Origin: Flexivirga aerilata | GTDB lineage: Bacteria > Actinomycetota > Actinomycetes > Actinomycetales > Dermatophilaceae | Reading direction: 5' to 3' | DNA length: 64,000 nucleotides | NCBI RefSeq assembly: GCF_013002715.1 | Contig: NZ_JABENB010000003.1 | Span: 124,001-188,000 of the forward strand | Shown here: piece by piece, positions 35,671-44,700 of the stretch | Layout: each line of letters begins with the position of its first letter | Position numbering within the stretch: position 1 is the first letter of the stretch | Position numbers and translations under genes: made by a program | The notes under the pieces: generated by a model | What the model saw: the letters and a program-made list of their open reading frames with translations, nothing else | Database searches by the model: none | Told to the model about the DNA's origin: nothing

Positions 35671-36806
35671 GCGCCGACCGAGGCGAGGACACGAGCGAGG
35701 AACGAGGCGCGTCAAAGGGCGTCACGACCGTTCGGGTCGTCGGCACGGGGTTGATCGGTTCGTCGATCGGCCTTGCCTTGTCCGGTAAGGGGATTCGGGT
35801 GCTGCTCAGTGACCCGTCGCCCACCGCGCAGGCGCTGGCACGTGACCTCGGTGCGGGTGCGATCGACGACGGTGAGGAGCCCGATGTCGTCTTCGTCGCC
35901 GCGCCGCCGGACGTCGCCGCCCCGGTGGTCGCCGATGAACTCGGGCGCTGGCCGCGCGCGGTCGTCGCCGACGTCGCCTCGGTCAAACAGCGGATCGCCG
36001 ACGACGTGCGCGAGCTCGTCGGGTCCGAGCACCTGCGCCGTTATGTCGGCAGCCACCCCATGGCCGGCCGCGAACGATCCGGCGCGGTCGCCGCGCAGGT
36101 CGACCTCTTCGAGGGCCGCACCTGGGTGGTCTGCCCGCAACCGGAGAGCGAGGCCGGGGCGGTGGCCGTCATACAGGATCTCGCCGCGCGCACCGGCGCC
36201 GCGGTGGTGACGATGCCGGCCGACGAGCACGACGCCGCGGTGGCGGTCGTGTCGCATCTGCCGCAGGTGGCCGCGTCGCTCGTGGCAGCGCAGCTGCGAG
36301 AGGTGCCGGACGACGCAATCGCATTGGCAGGACCGGGGATTCGGGACGTGACTCGCATCGCCGCCAGTGACCCGATGCTGTGGACCCAGATCCTCGCCGG
36401 CAATGCCGCGGCGGTCGCTCCGGTGCTGCGCCGGGTCGCCGACCAGCTCGTGGCGGTCGTGGAGTCGATCGACGCGCTGGCCGTCGCGGACCCGCCCGCG
36501 GGCGGCAGCCGCGGAGCGGTGGCGCACCTCATCGCCGACGGACAGCTCGGACACGCGCGCATCCCCGGCAAACACGGTGCGGCGCCTGCGACCTACGCCA
36601 CAGTGATCGTGCCGATCCCGGACGAGCCGGGTGCATTCGCCAGACTGTTCAACGACGTCGGGGATGCGGGGATCAACCTCGAGGACCTGCGCATGGAGCA
36701 CGGCGTCGGCGCACCGGTCGGCCTGGTTGAGCTGTCGGTGCTGCCCGGTGTGGTGGACCGGTTGCGAGATGTGTTGGAGCACAAGGGATGGAGCGTTCAT
36801 GAGTAA
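35667..36806 (+). CDS. tyrA: Prephenate dehydrogenase
   Basis: 379-residue NAD-dependent enzyme for tyrosine synthesis. The dinucleotide fold starts VVGTGLIGSSIGLALS. The catalytic region has GSHPMAGRERSGA, with the conserved His and Glu/Arg, and VVSHLPQVAASL. A C-terminal ACT domain (about 310-379, ATVIVPIPDEPGAFARLF) suggests feedback control by an amino acid, probably tyrosine. The GTG overlaps the rluB stop, and the end overlaps cmk by 8 bp, so it is embedded in this operon, as in many actinobacteria. Confidence 0.92.
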   Translation: MSADRGEDTSEERGASKGVTTVRVVGTGLIGSSIGLALSGKGIRVLLSDPSPTAQALARDLGAGAIDDGEEPDVVFVAAPPDVAAPVVADELGRWPRAVVADVASVKQRIADDVRELVGSEHLRRYVGSHPMAGRERSGAVAAQVDLFEGRTWVVCPQPESEAGAVAVIQDLAARTGAAVVTMPADEHDAAVAVVSHLPQVAASLVAAQLREVPDDAIALAGPGIRDVTRIAASDPMLWTQILAGNAAAVAPVLRRVADQLVAVVESIDALAVADPPAGGSRGAVAHLIADGQLGHARIPGKHGAAPATYATVIVPIPDEPGAFARLFNDVGDAGINLEDLRMEHGVGAPVGLVELSVLPGVVDRLRDVLEHKGWSVHE

Positions 36807-37500
36807 GCCCCTCGTCGTTGCGATCGACGGGCCGTCCGGCACCGGGAAGTCGAGCGTGTCCAAGGCGGTCGCCAAGCAACTGGGACTGGCCTACCTCGAC
36901 ACGGGTGCGATGTACCGCGCGCTGGCGTGGTCCTGCCTCGACGTCGCCATCGACTTCGACGACGGCTCCGCGGTCGCCGAGCACAGCCGGACCTTCGACC
37001 TGCGGATGGGCATGGACCCGGCGGCTCCGACGGTCGCGGTCGGCACCCGGCGCATCGACCGGGAGATCCGCGAAGACGCTGTCACGTCAGTGGTTTCGCG
37101 TGTTGCGACCAACCTCGACGTGCGCGCCGACATGCTCACCCGGCAGCGCGCGCTCATCGCCGAGGGCGTGCAGCACAGCGGGGGAGTCGTCGCCGAGGGT
37201 CGTGACATCACCACGGTCGTCGCGCCCGACGCCGACGTGCGCATCCTGATGACCGCCAGCGAAGAAGCCCGTATGGCGCGCCGGTCGCGGCAGCTGCGGG
37301 TGTCGGCGGAGTCCACCCGCTCCCAGATCATCGACCGCGACCGCACCGACTCGACCGTCTCGCAGTTCACCACCGCGGCCGACGGGGTGGTGACGGTCGA
37401 CACCTCCCACATCGACTTCCGGCAGTCGGTCGCCGCCGTGCTCCACGTGGTCAAGGAGGCAGTCGGTGGCGACGTCGACCTATCGACCCCGGCTGGTTGA
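36799..37500 (+). CDS. cmk: (d)CMP kinase
   Basis: 233-residue kinase converting CMP and dCMP to the diphosphates. P-loop GPSGTGKSS (11-19), the substrate motif YLDTGAMYRALA, the GRDITTVV loop and the lid Arg-rich segment ARMARRSRQLR are all present. The ATG lies inside the end of tyrA. The last 35 bp overlap the start of plsC. Confidence 0.95.
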   Translation: MSKPLVVAIDGPSGTGKSSVSKAVAKQLGLAYLDTGAMYRALAWSCLDVAIDFDDGSAVAEHSRTFDLRMGMDPAAPTVAVGTRRIDREIREDAVTSVVSRVATNLDVRADMLTRQRALIAEGVQHSGGVVAEGRDITTVVAPDADVRILMTASEEARMARRSRQLRVSAESTRSQIIDRDRTDSTVSQFTTAADGVVTVDTSHIDFRQSVAAVLHVVKEAVGGDVDLSTPAG

Positions 37501-38137
37501 CGCGGCCCGCCGGTTCGGTTGGTTGCTCGCCCACGGGCTCTACCGCGTGCGGGTGCTGCATGCCGACCGGATGCCGCGGTCGGGTGCCGTGGTCGCGGTG
37601 TCCAATCACGTCGGATTTGTCGACGGCCCACTGGTTTTCATCTTCGCGCCTCGTCCGCTGCGCTTCCTGGTGAAGCGCTCCTACTTCTCCTCGGCCTGGG
37701 GCCTTTTGCTGCGCGCCACCGGGCAGATCCCGATCCACCAGAACAGTGCCGACCGGGCCGCCCTCGCCACCGCCCGCGAGGTGCTCGCGGGCGGTGGCGG
37801 GGTCGGCATCTTCCCCGAGGGCACGCGTGGCGCCGGTGCGGTCGAGACCGCGCAGCAGGGTGCGGCGTGGCTGGCGCAGCAGACCGGCGCGCTGCTCGTG
37901 CCGGTCGCGGTCCTGGGCACTGCCGGCACGGGGGAGAAGGACTCCTGGCCCAAGCTGCGGTCGCAGGTGCGACTGGTGATCGGCGAGGCGTTCGCACTGA
38001 GCGAAAGCCCCGGCATACCCGGTCGGGAGCGGTTGCGGCTGGCGACCGAGGAGCTGCGGAAGCGCCTCGCCGCGCATGTGGCCGCCGCGCAGGAGGAGAC
38101 CGGCCTGCTGCTGCCGGATCAGTCGCCGCGCAGCTGA
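37466..38137 (+). CDS. plsC: 1-acyl-sn-glycerol-3-phosphate acyltransferase
   Basis: 223-residue membrane-associated acyltransferase for phosphatidic acid. The HX4D motif is NHVGFVD (His48 to Asp53), and the glycerol-phosphate-binding motif is FPEGTRG. A further block is VPVAVLGT. AAGGAGG lies 6 bp before the GTG at 37466, inside the end of cmk, so the start is well supported. Position between cmk and der is conserved in actinobacteria. Confidence 0.92.
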   Translation: MATSTYRPRLVDAARRFGWLLAHGLYRVRVLHADRMPRSGAVVAVSNHVGFVDGPLVFIFAPRPLRFLVKRSYFSSAWGLLLRATGQIPIHQNSADRAALATAREVLAGGGGVGIFPEGTRGAGAVETAQQGAAWLAQQTGALLVPVAVLGTAGTGEKDSWPKLRSQVRLVIGEAFALSESPGIPGRERLRLATEELRKRLAAHVAAAQEETGLLLPDQSPRS

Positions 38138-38322
38138 CGCAGCAATCTGTGCCCCTCCGGAAGGTTCCCTCGCAGCGTCGGACTTGACGACAAACGAGCG
38201 CCTCCGGATCTTGCGCCTCAACGACGCGTCCGCGTGACCCCGCGATGGGTCCATAGGCCGCGCGGGGCCCGGATGCTGAGGGTGCACAGTCGCCCGATTG
38301 TTCGATCCGGGCGTGGGTCCGG

Positions 38323-38328
38323 GATGAT
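38323..38328 (+). promoter_or_regulatory. Weak -10 box of der
   Basis: GATGAT, one mismatch from TANNNT, ends 6 bp before the der ATG. The spacing fits a leaderless start. The 197-bp gap before der also has CCCCGCG / CGCGGGG (about 38239-38266), a possible plsC terminator. Confidence 0.3.
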
Positions 38329-38334
38329 GGTGTA

Positions 38335-39801
38335 ATGACCGATCCCACCCACCCCGATGCGGACGCATCCGACGCCACCGTTGAGCGCGCACTGCGCGTC
38401 GGACTCGACGACTTCGAGCTCAGCGACGAGGACCGCGCGCTGCTCGACGCCGACGGCGCCGACTCCGACGAGGAAGGTGAGGCAGGCGGCCGTCCGGTCG
38501 TCGCGATCATCGGCCGTCCCAACGTCGGCAAGTCGACCCTGGTCAACCGTGTGATCGGCCGCCGCGAGGCCGTCGTCGAGGACGTGCCCGGTGTGACCCG
38601 TGACCGCGTCGCCTACGACGCGGAGTGGTCCGGGCGCGACTTCACCCTCGTCGACACCGGCGGCTGGGAGGTGGACGCCAGCGGCATCCACCTGCGGGTG
38701 GCCGAACAAGCAGAGGTGGCAATCGAACTCGCCGACGCGGTGCTCTTCGTGGTCGACGCCACGGTCGGTGCCACCGACACCGACGAGGCCGTGGTCAAAC
38801 TGCTCCGCCGTTCGAAGAAGCCGGTGGTGCTGGTCGCCAACAAGGTGGACGACCAGCGCATCGAGGCCGAGGCCGCAGCGCTGTGGTCGTTCGGGCTCGG
38901 GCAGCCGTGGCCGGTGTCGGCACTGCACGGCCGGGGCACCGGCGACGCGCTCGACGCACTGCTCGAGGTGCTGCCCGAGAAGTCGGCGGTGGCGGCATAC
39001 CAGCGTGGCGGGCCACGTCGGGTCGCCCTGGTGGGGCGCCCCAACGTCGGCAAGTCGTCACTGCTGAACAAGCTCGCCGGCGAGGACCGCGTCGTCGTCG
39101 ACAACGTGGCGGGGACCACCCGTGACCCGGTCGACGAGCTCATCGAGCTCGGTGGCCAGACGTGGCGATTCGTCGACACCGCAGGCATCCGGCGGCGCGT
39201 CCACATGACGCGAGGAGCGGACTTCTACGCCTCGCTGCGCACTCAGGCGGCGATCGAAAAGGCAGAGGTGGCAGTCGTGCTCATCGATGCCGAGGACAAC
39301 ATCGCCGAGCAGGACATCCGTGTCGTGCAGCAGGTGATCGACGCCGGGCGGGCACTGGTCCTGGCGTTCAACAAGTGGGACCTGCTCGACGAGGAGCGCC
39401 GGCACTACCTGGAGCGGGAGATCGAGCGTGACCTCGCGATGGTCAGCTGGGCGCCGCGGGTCAACGTGTCCGCGCGCACCGGCCGCCACCTGGAGCGGTT
39501 GGTGCCGGCACTGGAGGTGGCGCTCGACTCGTGGGACCAGCGCATCCCGACCGGCAAGCTCAACTCCTTCCTCGGTGAGGTGGTGGCCGCGCATCCGCAC
39601 CCGGTCCGCAGCGGCAAGCAGCCACGCATCCTCTTCGCCACGCAGGTCTCGACCCGCCCGCCGCGCTTCGTGATCTTCGCCTCCGGCTTCATCGAGGCGG
39701 GTTACCGGCGCTTCCTGGAGCGCCGGCTGCGCGAACAGTTCGGCTTCGAGGGCACCCCGATCGAGTTGTCGGTGCGGGTGCGCGAGAAGCGCCGCCGGTA
39801 G
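38335..39801 (+). CDS. der: Ribosome biogenesis GTPase Der (EngA)
   Basis: 488-residue tandem GTPase needed for 50S subunit maturation. G domain one starts GRPNVGKST (about 60-68), with DTGGWE and NKVD; G domain two has a second [17 protein letters not shown] and NKWD. The C-terminal KH-like domain ends [11 protein letters not shown]. An acidic N-terminal tail of about 45 residues precedes domain one. The tRNA-Pro pair follows 90 bp later. Confidence 0.96.
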   Translation: MTDPTHPDADASDATVERALRVGLDDFELSDEDRALLDADGADSDEEGEAGGRPVVAIIGRPNVGKSTLVNRVIGRREAVVEDVPGVTRDRVAYDAEWSGRDFTLVDTGGWEVDASGIHLRVAEQAEVAIELADAVLFVVDATVGATDTDEAVVKLLRRSKKPVVLVANKVDDQRIEAEAAALWSFGLGQPWPVSALHGRGTGDALDALLEVLPEKSAVAAYQRGGPRRVALVGRPNVGKSSLLNKLAGEDRVVVDNVAGTTRDPVDELIELGGQTWRFVDTAGIRRRVHMTRGADFYASLRTQAAIEKAEVAVVLIDAEDNIAEQDIRVVQQVIDAGRALVLAFNKWDLLDEERRHYLEREIERDLAMVSWAPRVNVSARTGRHLERLVPALEVALDSWDQRIPTGKLNSFLGEVVAAHPHPVRSGKQPRILFATQVSTRPPRFVIFASGFIEAGYRRFLERRLREQFGFEGTPIELSVRVREKRRR

Positions 39802-39890
39802 CCGGCCCGCGCCGGGCGTCGGGCACCCGGCCGGCCGATTGGGTGAGGAGGGTGCCCGTGCGATATCGTTTCCGTCGCCCTCCGGGGCAT

Positions 39891-39961
39891 CGGGCTGTGG
39901 CGCAGTTTGGTAGCGCACCTGACTGGGGGTCAAGGGGTTTACCCCGCTCTGGTCGGCCCGA
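39891..39961 (+). pseudogene. Degenerate tRNA-Pro copy
   Basis: The first 42 nt (39891-39932) match the intact tRNA-Pro at 39982 with one difference in the D loop, and the last 10 nt (GTCGGCCCGA) restore an acceptor stem. The variable and T-arm part is replaced by GGGGTTTACCCC plus CGCTCT, with no GGTTCAA T loop. A functional tRNA is not expected. It may be a scar of an earlier insertion or a decayed tandem copy. Confidence 0.65.
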
Positions 39962-39981
39962 ACAACTGAAAATCCATGCCA

Positions 39982-40055
39982 CGGGCTGTGGCGCAGCTTG
40001 GTAGCGCACCTGACTGGGGGTCAGGGGGTCGCAGGTTCAAATCCTGTCAGCCCGA
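39982..40055 (+). tRNA. tRNA-Pro (GGG)
   Basis: 74 nt. Acceptor CGGGCTG / CAGCCCG with discriminator A, D arm GCGC...GCGC, anticodon stem CCTGA / TCAGG around loop CTGGGGG (anticodon GGG), and T arm CAGGTTCAAATCCTG. CCA is not encoded. It stays intact beside the integrase gene, as expected when an element inserts at the tRNA 3' end and restores it. The attachment core is probably within the 3' half (about 40021-40055). Confidence 0.93.
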
Positions 40056-40060
40056 CGTAA

Positions 40061-40095
40061 AAGCCCAGGTGAGAGTAGGTTTCTCGCCTGGGCTT
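40061..40095 (+). terminator. Hairpin terminator after tRNA-Pro
   Basis: 14-bp stem AAGCCCAGGTGAGA / TCTCGCCTGGGCTT with one G-T wobble and a 7-nt loop, 5 bp after the tRNA. No T-tract. Confidence 0.7.
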
Positions 40096-40120
40096 CATCA
40101 TGTCCGGGGGTCGTTTTCCG

Positions 40121-40224
40121 TGGTCCCCCTCTGGTCCCCCCGGCACGGTTGGAGATGACCGCCTGTGTGCGAGCGGCCCGCCTCGGCCCGCTTTCCTGTG
40201 GATAAGGGGACCAAAAGGGGACCA
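40121..40224. other. Four TGGTCCCC sites, candidate integrase/excisionase arm sites
   Basis: TGGTCCCC occurs at 40121 and 40132; its complement GGGGACCA occurs at 40206 and 40217. Each pair is spaced 11 bp, and the two pairs face each other across about 70 bp. They lie between the tRNA and the integrase gene, where arm-type sites of tyrosine integrases usually are. The rest of the 39802-40262 stretch holds only the two tRNA copies and a hairpin. Confidence 0.5.
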
Positions 40225-40262
40225 GAACGCCTCCGACAGCACTCCCGCGGCGTCGAAACGCA

Positions 40263-41492
40263 TCACAGGCTCCTGGTCGCCGGTCCGCTGCGCCGGGCGT
40301 GCTTGCGTTGCCCGGCGGCGGAGAGGAAGGCGTTGGCCTGCTCGGCGGCGGAGGCGAGATGCCGGTCGTCGGGGTGGAGGTAGCCGCGGGTGGTTTCCAT
40401 TGAGGCGTGCCCGAGTATGTCTTGCAGAACGTGCAGCGGGATGCCGGCGTCGGCCATCCAGGTCGCCCCGGTGTGGCGCAGGCCGTGCCGGGTGAGGTCG
40501 GGCAGTCCGAGCTTCGCGACGATGCCGTCCCAGTTGGTGGCGTCGCGGACGGTCGCGGTGGTGAGGTAGCCGCCCTTCGGGCCGACCAGCAACGAGTCCT
40601 CGGGCTGCTTGCCGTTGGTAAGGCGTTCCAGCACGGGCCGCAGCGGTTCCAGGATCGGCACGCGGCGTTCTTTGCGGCTCTTGGTCGGCTTGGTGACCAG
40701 GCCGCCTTTGCCGGGGAAGACCTGCCGGCGGATCACGACGAGGTTCTTGTCGAAGTCGACGTCCCCGACCTGTAGCCCGGACACCTCCGAGGACCGTGCG
40801 GCGAGCAGCGCGGCGAGCATCACGAAGTCGCTGTAGGACTGGTGCACCTTGCCGCAGGCCCTGGCGAGCCGGTTGAGGGTCTTCATGTCCGGGATCGCGT
40901 GCGCCCGCGGAGAGGCCTGCTCAGCGGACTGGCCGCGGAAGGCGTTGCGGTTCAGGCTCCGCTTGGCGCGATTCTTCGCCGGGTTGATCGTCAGCAACCC
41001 GTCGCGCACCGCCTCATCGAGCACTCTCACGAGCGGGGCGATGGTGTTCTTGATCGTGGACGCCCCGTGGCGTTGTTCCCATTCGTCGATGGTGCGGTCG
41101 ATGATCCCGGCGGTGATCTGAGTGACGGGCAGGTGTCCGAGCGCGGGCAGCACTCGCAGCTTCAACCCGTAGCCGTAGGTCTCGCCGGTGGAGGTCGGGT
41201 CCAGGCCGCGCGCCCACCTGTCCCCGATGGAGGTGACGAACTCCAGCAACGTCATGGACACGTCCATGCCCTTGGTCGATGAGTTGCGGAGCTGGTCGAA
41301 GAAGGCGTGTGCGGCTGCTTCGTCCCGCACTATCTCCGAGCGGATGACACGCCGCTTGGTGGTCGGGTCGGTCCACCGGGCGCGGGCACGGATGCCGTAG
41401 GAGCGCCGCTCCATGTCCGTGGAGACCTTCACCCCGATCGGCGGGACCGGCTTGGGGACGGCGGTCGGCTGGGGCTCAGCTCTCCTGGGCAT
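40263..41492 (-). CDS. int: Tyrosine-family site-specific integrase
   Basis: 409 residues. An N-terminal arm-binding-like part (about 1-60), a SAM-like core-binding domain (about 80-170) and a catalytic domain (about 205-395) are present. Catalytic residues: Arg in AARSSEVSGL, a Lys in TKSRKERRVPI, His-x-x-Arg in LTRHGLRHTGATW, His in ILGHASMETTRGY and the Tyr nucleophile. It would insert the element at the adjacent tRNA-Pro. ATG 41492 lies inside the excisionase gene (17-bp overlap), so integration and excision proteins are coupled. Confidence 0.93.
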   Translation of the reverse strand: MPRRAEPQPTAVPKPVPPIGVKVSTDMERRSYGIRARARWTDPTTKRRVIRSEIVRDEAAAHAFFDQLRNSSTKGMDVSMTLLEFVTSIGDRWARGLDPTSTGETYGYGLKLRVLPALGHLPVTQITAGIIDRTIDEWEQRHGASTIKNTIAPLVRVLDEAVRDGLLTINPAKNRAKRSLNRNAFRGQSAEQASPRAHAIPDMKTLNRLARACGKVHQSYSDFVMLAALLAARSSEVSGLQVGDVDFDKNLVVIRRQVFPGKGGLVTKPTKSRKERRVPILEPLRPVLERLTNGKQPEDSLLVGPKGGYLTTATVRDATNWDGIVAKLGLPDLTRHGLRHTGATWMADAGIPLHVLQDILGHASMETTRGYLHPDDRHLASAAEQANAFLSAAGQRKHARRSGPATRSL

Positions 41493-41691
41493 GGTCGTGT
41501 TCCAGCTCGGCCAGCCAGCGGTCCATCGCATCGAGCCGGTACCGGGCGATTCCGCCAAGCCGCAGGAACGGCGGCCCGGTGCCGGCGGAGCGCCACCGCG
41601 ACAGGGTGGACTCCGAGACCTTCAAGTACGCGGCGACCTCCCGGCTGTCCAGCAACGGCGAGACGACCAGTGCCTCGGTCTTGTCGCTCAC
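41476..41691 (-). CDS. xis: Excisionase / MerR-like HTH protein
   Basis: 71 residues forming one winged helix-turn-helix of the excisionase (HTH_17) type: PLLDSREVAAYLKVSESTLSR, then GTGPPFLRLGGIARYRLDAMDRWLAE. It would bend DNA at the attachment site and favour excision. The GTG at 41691 overlaps the stop of the DUF4913 gene (GTGA). It lies directly before the integrase, the usual order for such elements. Confidence 0.85.
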   Translation of the reverse strand: MSDKTEALVVSPLLDSREVAAYLKVSESTLSRWRSAGTGPPFLRLGGIARYRLDAMDRWLAELEHDHAQES

Positions 41692-42275
41692 GAGACTTCT
41701 CCGGTGTCGGGGTCGAGGTCGCGGTAGAAGGCTTCCTCGGCCTCGCGGCGGGCCTGGACGTCGGACGTGACGAACTCCACGAACTCGGCGTCGCGGTCGG
41801 TGATCGGGATGTCCTCGATCGGGTCGCCGGGTTCTTCGCCGGGCCAGATGGTCTGCCGGGTGGGGCGGTCGTGGTCGAGTCGGGTGCCGCAGGCGGCGAC
41901 CCATTCGCGGAGCCGCTGGCGGGCGTCGGCGAAGTCGCGGTGCCAGCCGAGCGGTGCGCTGCCGTTCTGGTCGGGGTCGTAGGCGCAGAGCCAGTGCAGG
42001 TGCAGCGCGCTCAGTTCCCACAGCAGCTCGGGGTGCATGTGCCAGGCCGGCGGGATCACGGAGGCGGGAAGCCCGTAGGTGTGGCGCAGCCAGTCCACCC
42101 AGCGGTTGAGCTCCAACCACTCGGCTTCGGCGTCGTCGGCGCTCAGCAGGTTCCAGTTGATCGGGTGCGGCGGCTCGGCGATCAGCGGCTCGTCGTAGCC
42201 GTCGTCGTCCATCTGGTCCATATCCGAGTCGGGAACGTCGTTCGTCGTGGCGTCGTCGCGGGATTCGTCGGACAT
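41688..42275 (-). CDS. DUF4913 domain protein
   Basis: 195 residues. The first 45 are acidic. The DUF4913-like core (about 50-150) shows LNRWVDWLRHTYGLPASVIP, WHMHPELLWELSALHLHWL and ARQRLREWVAACGTRLDHDR. The family is found almost only on actinobacterial plasmids and conjugative elements and has no known activity. AGGAG lies 6 bp before the ATG. It overlaps the excisionase gene. Confidence 0.72.
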   Translation of the reverse strand: MSDESRDDATTNDVPDSDMDQMDDDGYDEPLIAEPPHPINWNLLSADDAEAEWLELNRWVDWLRHTYGLPASVIPPAWHMHPELLWELSALHLHWLCAYDPDQNGSAPLGWHRDFADARQRLREWVAACGTRLDHDRPTRQTIWPGEEPGDPIEDIPITDRDAEFVEFVTSDVQARREAEEAFYRDLDPDTGEVS

Positions 42276-42355
42276 GCTGTGCTCCTGTCTGCTCTCCGGC
42301 GCCGGTTCGTGCCGGGCCGTTGTGGCGGGCAGGTACTCCTTGCCGCGACCGACGC

Positions 42356-44134
42356 TCAGGTGTCGGAGCGGCGCAGCAGGGCTTCGATCTCGGCACGGTC
42401 GGCGGCGAGCTGGCCGGCGTCGGGACGCTTGGGCCAGGGGTGCAGGTCGGTGACGATCGGGGGCGCGGAGCGCAGCAGCACGATCCCGGTCCCGAACGGG
42501 AGCCGGCGGATACGGTCGGGCGGGAAGATCGGCACCCGCCGCACGGACCTCTGGTTGGAGCGGCTGCCGTGGTCACCCAGCGTCACGGAGTCGGTGTACT
42601 CGTCGCGTTCGCCGACCAGGGCGCTCAGGTCTTGCAGGTCGCGGCTGTTGGAAGCCCCGCCGAGGATGACCTTGACGATCGAGGCGTCCCAGATCGCGTT
42701 CGCCTGGTGCTCGTTCCACTTGTCCCGCGCCTGCGCGAGCGATTGGAGCACCGGCATCGTCGTGATCCCTGAGCCGCCGCCCTCGGCCATCAGCGTCGGC
42801 AGGGAGGGCAACGGCGAGAGGTTGGCTATCTCGTCCAGCGCCAGCAGCATCGGCGGATCAAGACGCGCGCCCGCCGACCGTGCGGCCAGGCGGCGGGCGG
42901 TCTCGATGAGGTCTTCTACGAGCGCGGCGACCAGCGCGGCGCTGGCTCCCGCACCGGACCCGGTTGCCAGCAGGAACAACGTGCCGCGGTCGCGGATGAA
43001 CGCTTCGGGGTCGAAGCCCTCACCGGGGCCGGGCGATACGGCGTCGAGCACGCGCGGGTCCGCGAGGGAGCCGAGGGCGAGGGAGACGCCCTGCCAGATG
43101 GAGTCGCGGGTGCGGGGGTCGGAGTCGATCATCGCTTCCAAGGACTCGGCCCACCCGGTCGCCGCCTGGGTGGAGCCGGTCAGGATCGCCACCGCGTCAG
43201 CGGCCGCTGTTGGGTCGAGAGTCCATCGGAACAGCTCGGCGGGCGGCCGGTTGTCGATCGCTGCCGCGTGCAGCAGGGCTTGGAGCGCCGCCCGTGTCTT
43301 GCCCTCCCAGAAGCCTCCGCCGTCTACGCCGCCTGCCGACAGGCCGGTGCCGGCGGCGAGCCCGGTGGCGCGGATCATCGCCGTCTGCGGTGACTCGCAG
43401 CCCCGGATCGGTGACCAGCGCAGACCGGCGGGTAGCCCCTCGGCCAAGTGTTGCGGGTCGAAGATCGCGACGGGGCCGATCCTGCGACGGGCGCGCATGG
43501 TCGCGGTGAGGTTGTCCGGCCTGGTCGACGTGACGACGACGGCACCGGGCGCGTCGAGGATCGCCGGGATCACCAGATGCAGGCCCTTCCCGGAGCGGGG
43601 CGGGCCGATGACCATGATCGAGTCCTCGACCGAGGCCCACACGCCGGTGCCCTTGGAAGTGCCGAGCCGGTAGCCCACGTCGTGCGGCCGTGGGTCGCTC
43701 AGACCGGGGCGCAGGTTTCCCGCGCGGCGCAGCAGCGCCTTCTCAGACGCAGCGGCAGCGACCTCGTGGCGGGTGGCGATCCCGGCCATGCGGCGCGGGT
43801 CGGCTTCGATCCAGTGGGTGTGGCGGCGCAGCCGCAGCCACACCCATAGCCCGCCGGTCACGAGACCGGCGAGCAGCAGCCCGGCGACGATCCAGTAGAC
43901 GACCGGGTTCAGGCCGTCCGCGTCGAGCGCCGCGGCAGGGTCGCCTGGGCGGAACAGCACTCCGACCCCGGAGGCGGGATCGCCGGCCGGCTGGGAGGTG
44001 CCGGTCAGGAACGCGGCCACCGATCCAGCGGCGCGCAGGATCAGCGCGACGCCGAACAGGACGACCAGCCCGATCATCGCGGCGTTGGTCAGCTCGTCCC
44101 CGAACGAGCCGGTCTGCCGGCCCTGCTCGTTCAC
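42356..44134 (-). CDS. Type IV coupling protein (TraG/VirD4-like)
   Basis: 592-residue membrane ATPase that would deliver the DNA-relaxase complex to the transfer channel. Two N-terminal membrane helices (about 20-45 and 78-100). Walker A is GPPRSGKG (177-184), Walker B is MLLALDEIANL, and the segment MAEGGGSGITTMPVLQSLAQARDKW matches TraG/VirD4 motif 3 by outline (key residues GGSGI and LQSLAQ). GTG start overlapping the upstream stop (GTGA). It is the last transfer gene before the integration module. Confidence 0.9.
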   Translation of the reverse strand: MNEQGRQTGSFGDELTNAAMIGLVVLFGVALILRAAGSVAAFLTGTSQPAGDPASGVGVLFRPGDPAAALDADGLNPVVYWIVAGLLLAGLVTGGLWVWLRLRRHTHWIEADPRRMAGIATRHEVAAAASEKALLRRAGNLRPGLSDPRPHDVGYRLGTSKGTGVWASVEDSIMVIGPPRSGKGLHLVIPAILDAPGAVVVTSTRPDNLTATMRARRRIGPVAIFDPQHLAEGLPAGLRWSPIRGCESPQTAMIRATGLAAGTGLSAGGVDGGGFWEGKTRAALQALLHAAAIDNRPPAELFRWTLDPTAAADAVAILTGSTQAATGWAESLEAMIDSDPRTRDSIWQGVSLALGSLADPRVLDAVSPGPGEGFDPEAFIRDRGTLFLLATGSGAGASAALVAALVEDLIETARRLAARSAGARLDPPMLLALDEIANLSPLPSLPTLMAEGGGSGITTMPVLQSLAQARDKWNEHQANAIWDASIVKVILGGASNSRDLQDLSALVGERDEYTDSVTLGDHGSRSNQRSVRRVPIFPPDRIRRLPFGTGIVLLRSAPPIVTDLHPWPKRPDAGQLAADRAEIEALLRRSDT

Positions 44135-44649
44135 GGCACTCGTCGGATGATCGTGGTGCCGGAGACGCGGCCGAACAGGATGACCTCGATGACCCCGCCG
44201 GCCTGGTCAACACTGACTCCGGCCGGGTCGATGAGTGCGCGCGCGGTGCCGGTGCGGGCGGCGTCGGTGTGCCCGGTGACAACGGCGACCGCCACGTCCT
44301 CGCCGGGAACGAACCCCTCGCCCTCGACTGTGTGGAACACCGGCCCGGCCGGCGCCTCCGGTTCCGGTTCGGGCTCGGGGCGGGAACGCCGGCTGCGGGC
44401 GGCGATGATGTCGGTGAAGGTCGTGCCGTCCGCTTCGCGGACCTCGACCCTGGCCGGTGTCGTCCGGTCGTTCGTGGCCCGGACGATGATCTGCCCGAAC
44501 GAGGAACGCCGCCACGGCGGCGCGAAAGGGTCGGGGTCCAACCGTTTCCCGTCGACGGTGACGGTCACGGTGCCGTCCTCGCGCACATCGAGCACGACGA
44601 GCGGAATGGAGACCGGGACAGGCTCAGGTTGCGGCTCGGGTTTCCTCAT
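44131..44649 (-). CDS. Element protein of unknown function
   Basis: 172 residues. It begins with a Pro/Glu run, has a beta-rich first half (VLDVREDGTVTVTVDGKRLD, SSFGQIIVRATNDRTTPARV) and a second Pro/Glu spacer, then GPVFHTVEGEGFVPGEDVAV and IEVILFGRVSGTTIIRRVP. No signal peptide, helix or catalytic motif. The two short beta segments suggest two small domains joined by a linker. Stop and coupling-protein start overlap (GTGA), so it is probably made in step with it. Confidence 0.65.
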   Translation of the reverse strand: MRKPEPQPEPVPVSIPLVVLDVREDGTVTVTVDGKRLDPDPFAPPWRRSSFGQIIVRATNDRTTPARVEVREADGTTFTDIIAARSRRSRPEPEPEPEAPAGPVFHTVEGEGFVPGEDVAVAVVTGHTDAARTGTARALIDPAGVSVDQAGGVIEVILFGRVSGTTIIRRVP

Positions 44650-44700
44650 GCCGCCAGGTGAGCCGGAGCCCGACTACGCGCATGGGCCGTGCGGTTCTGG

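Noticed and set aside
39891..39961. A second functional tRNA-Pro
   Set aside because: It lacks a T arm with a GGTTCAA loop, so it cannot take the standard fold.
41493..41558. Longer N-terminus of the integrase
   Set aside because: The extension lies inside the excisionase gene in another frame, and the ATG at 41492 gives a full-length integrase.
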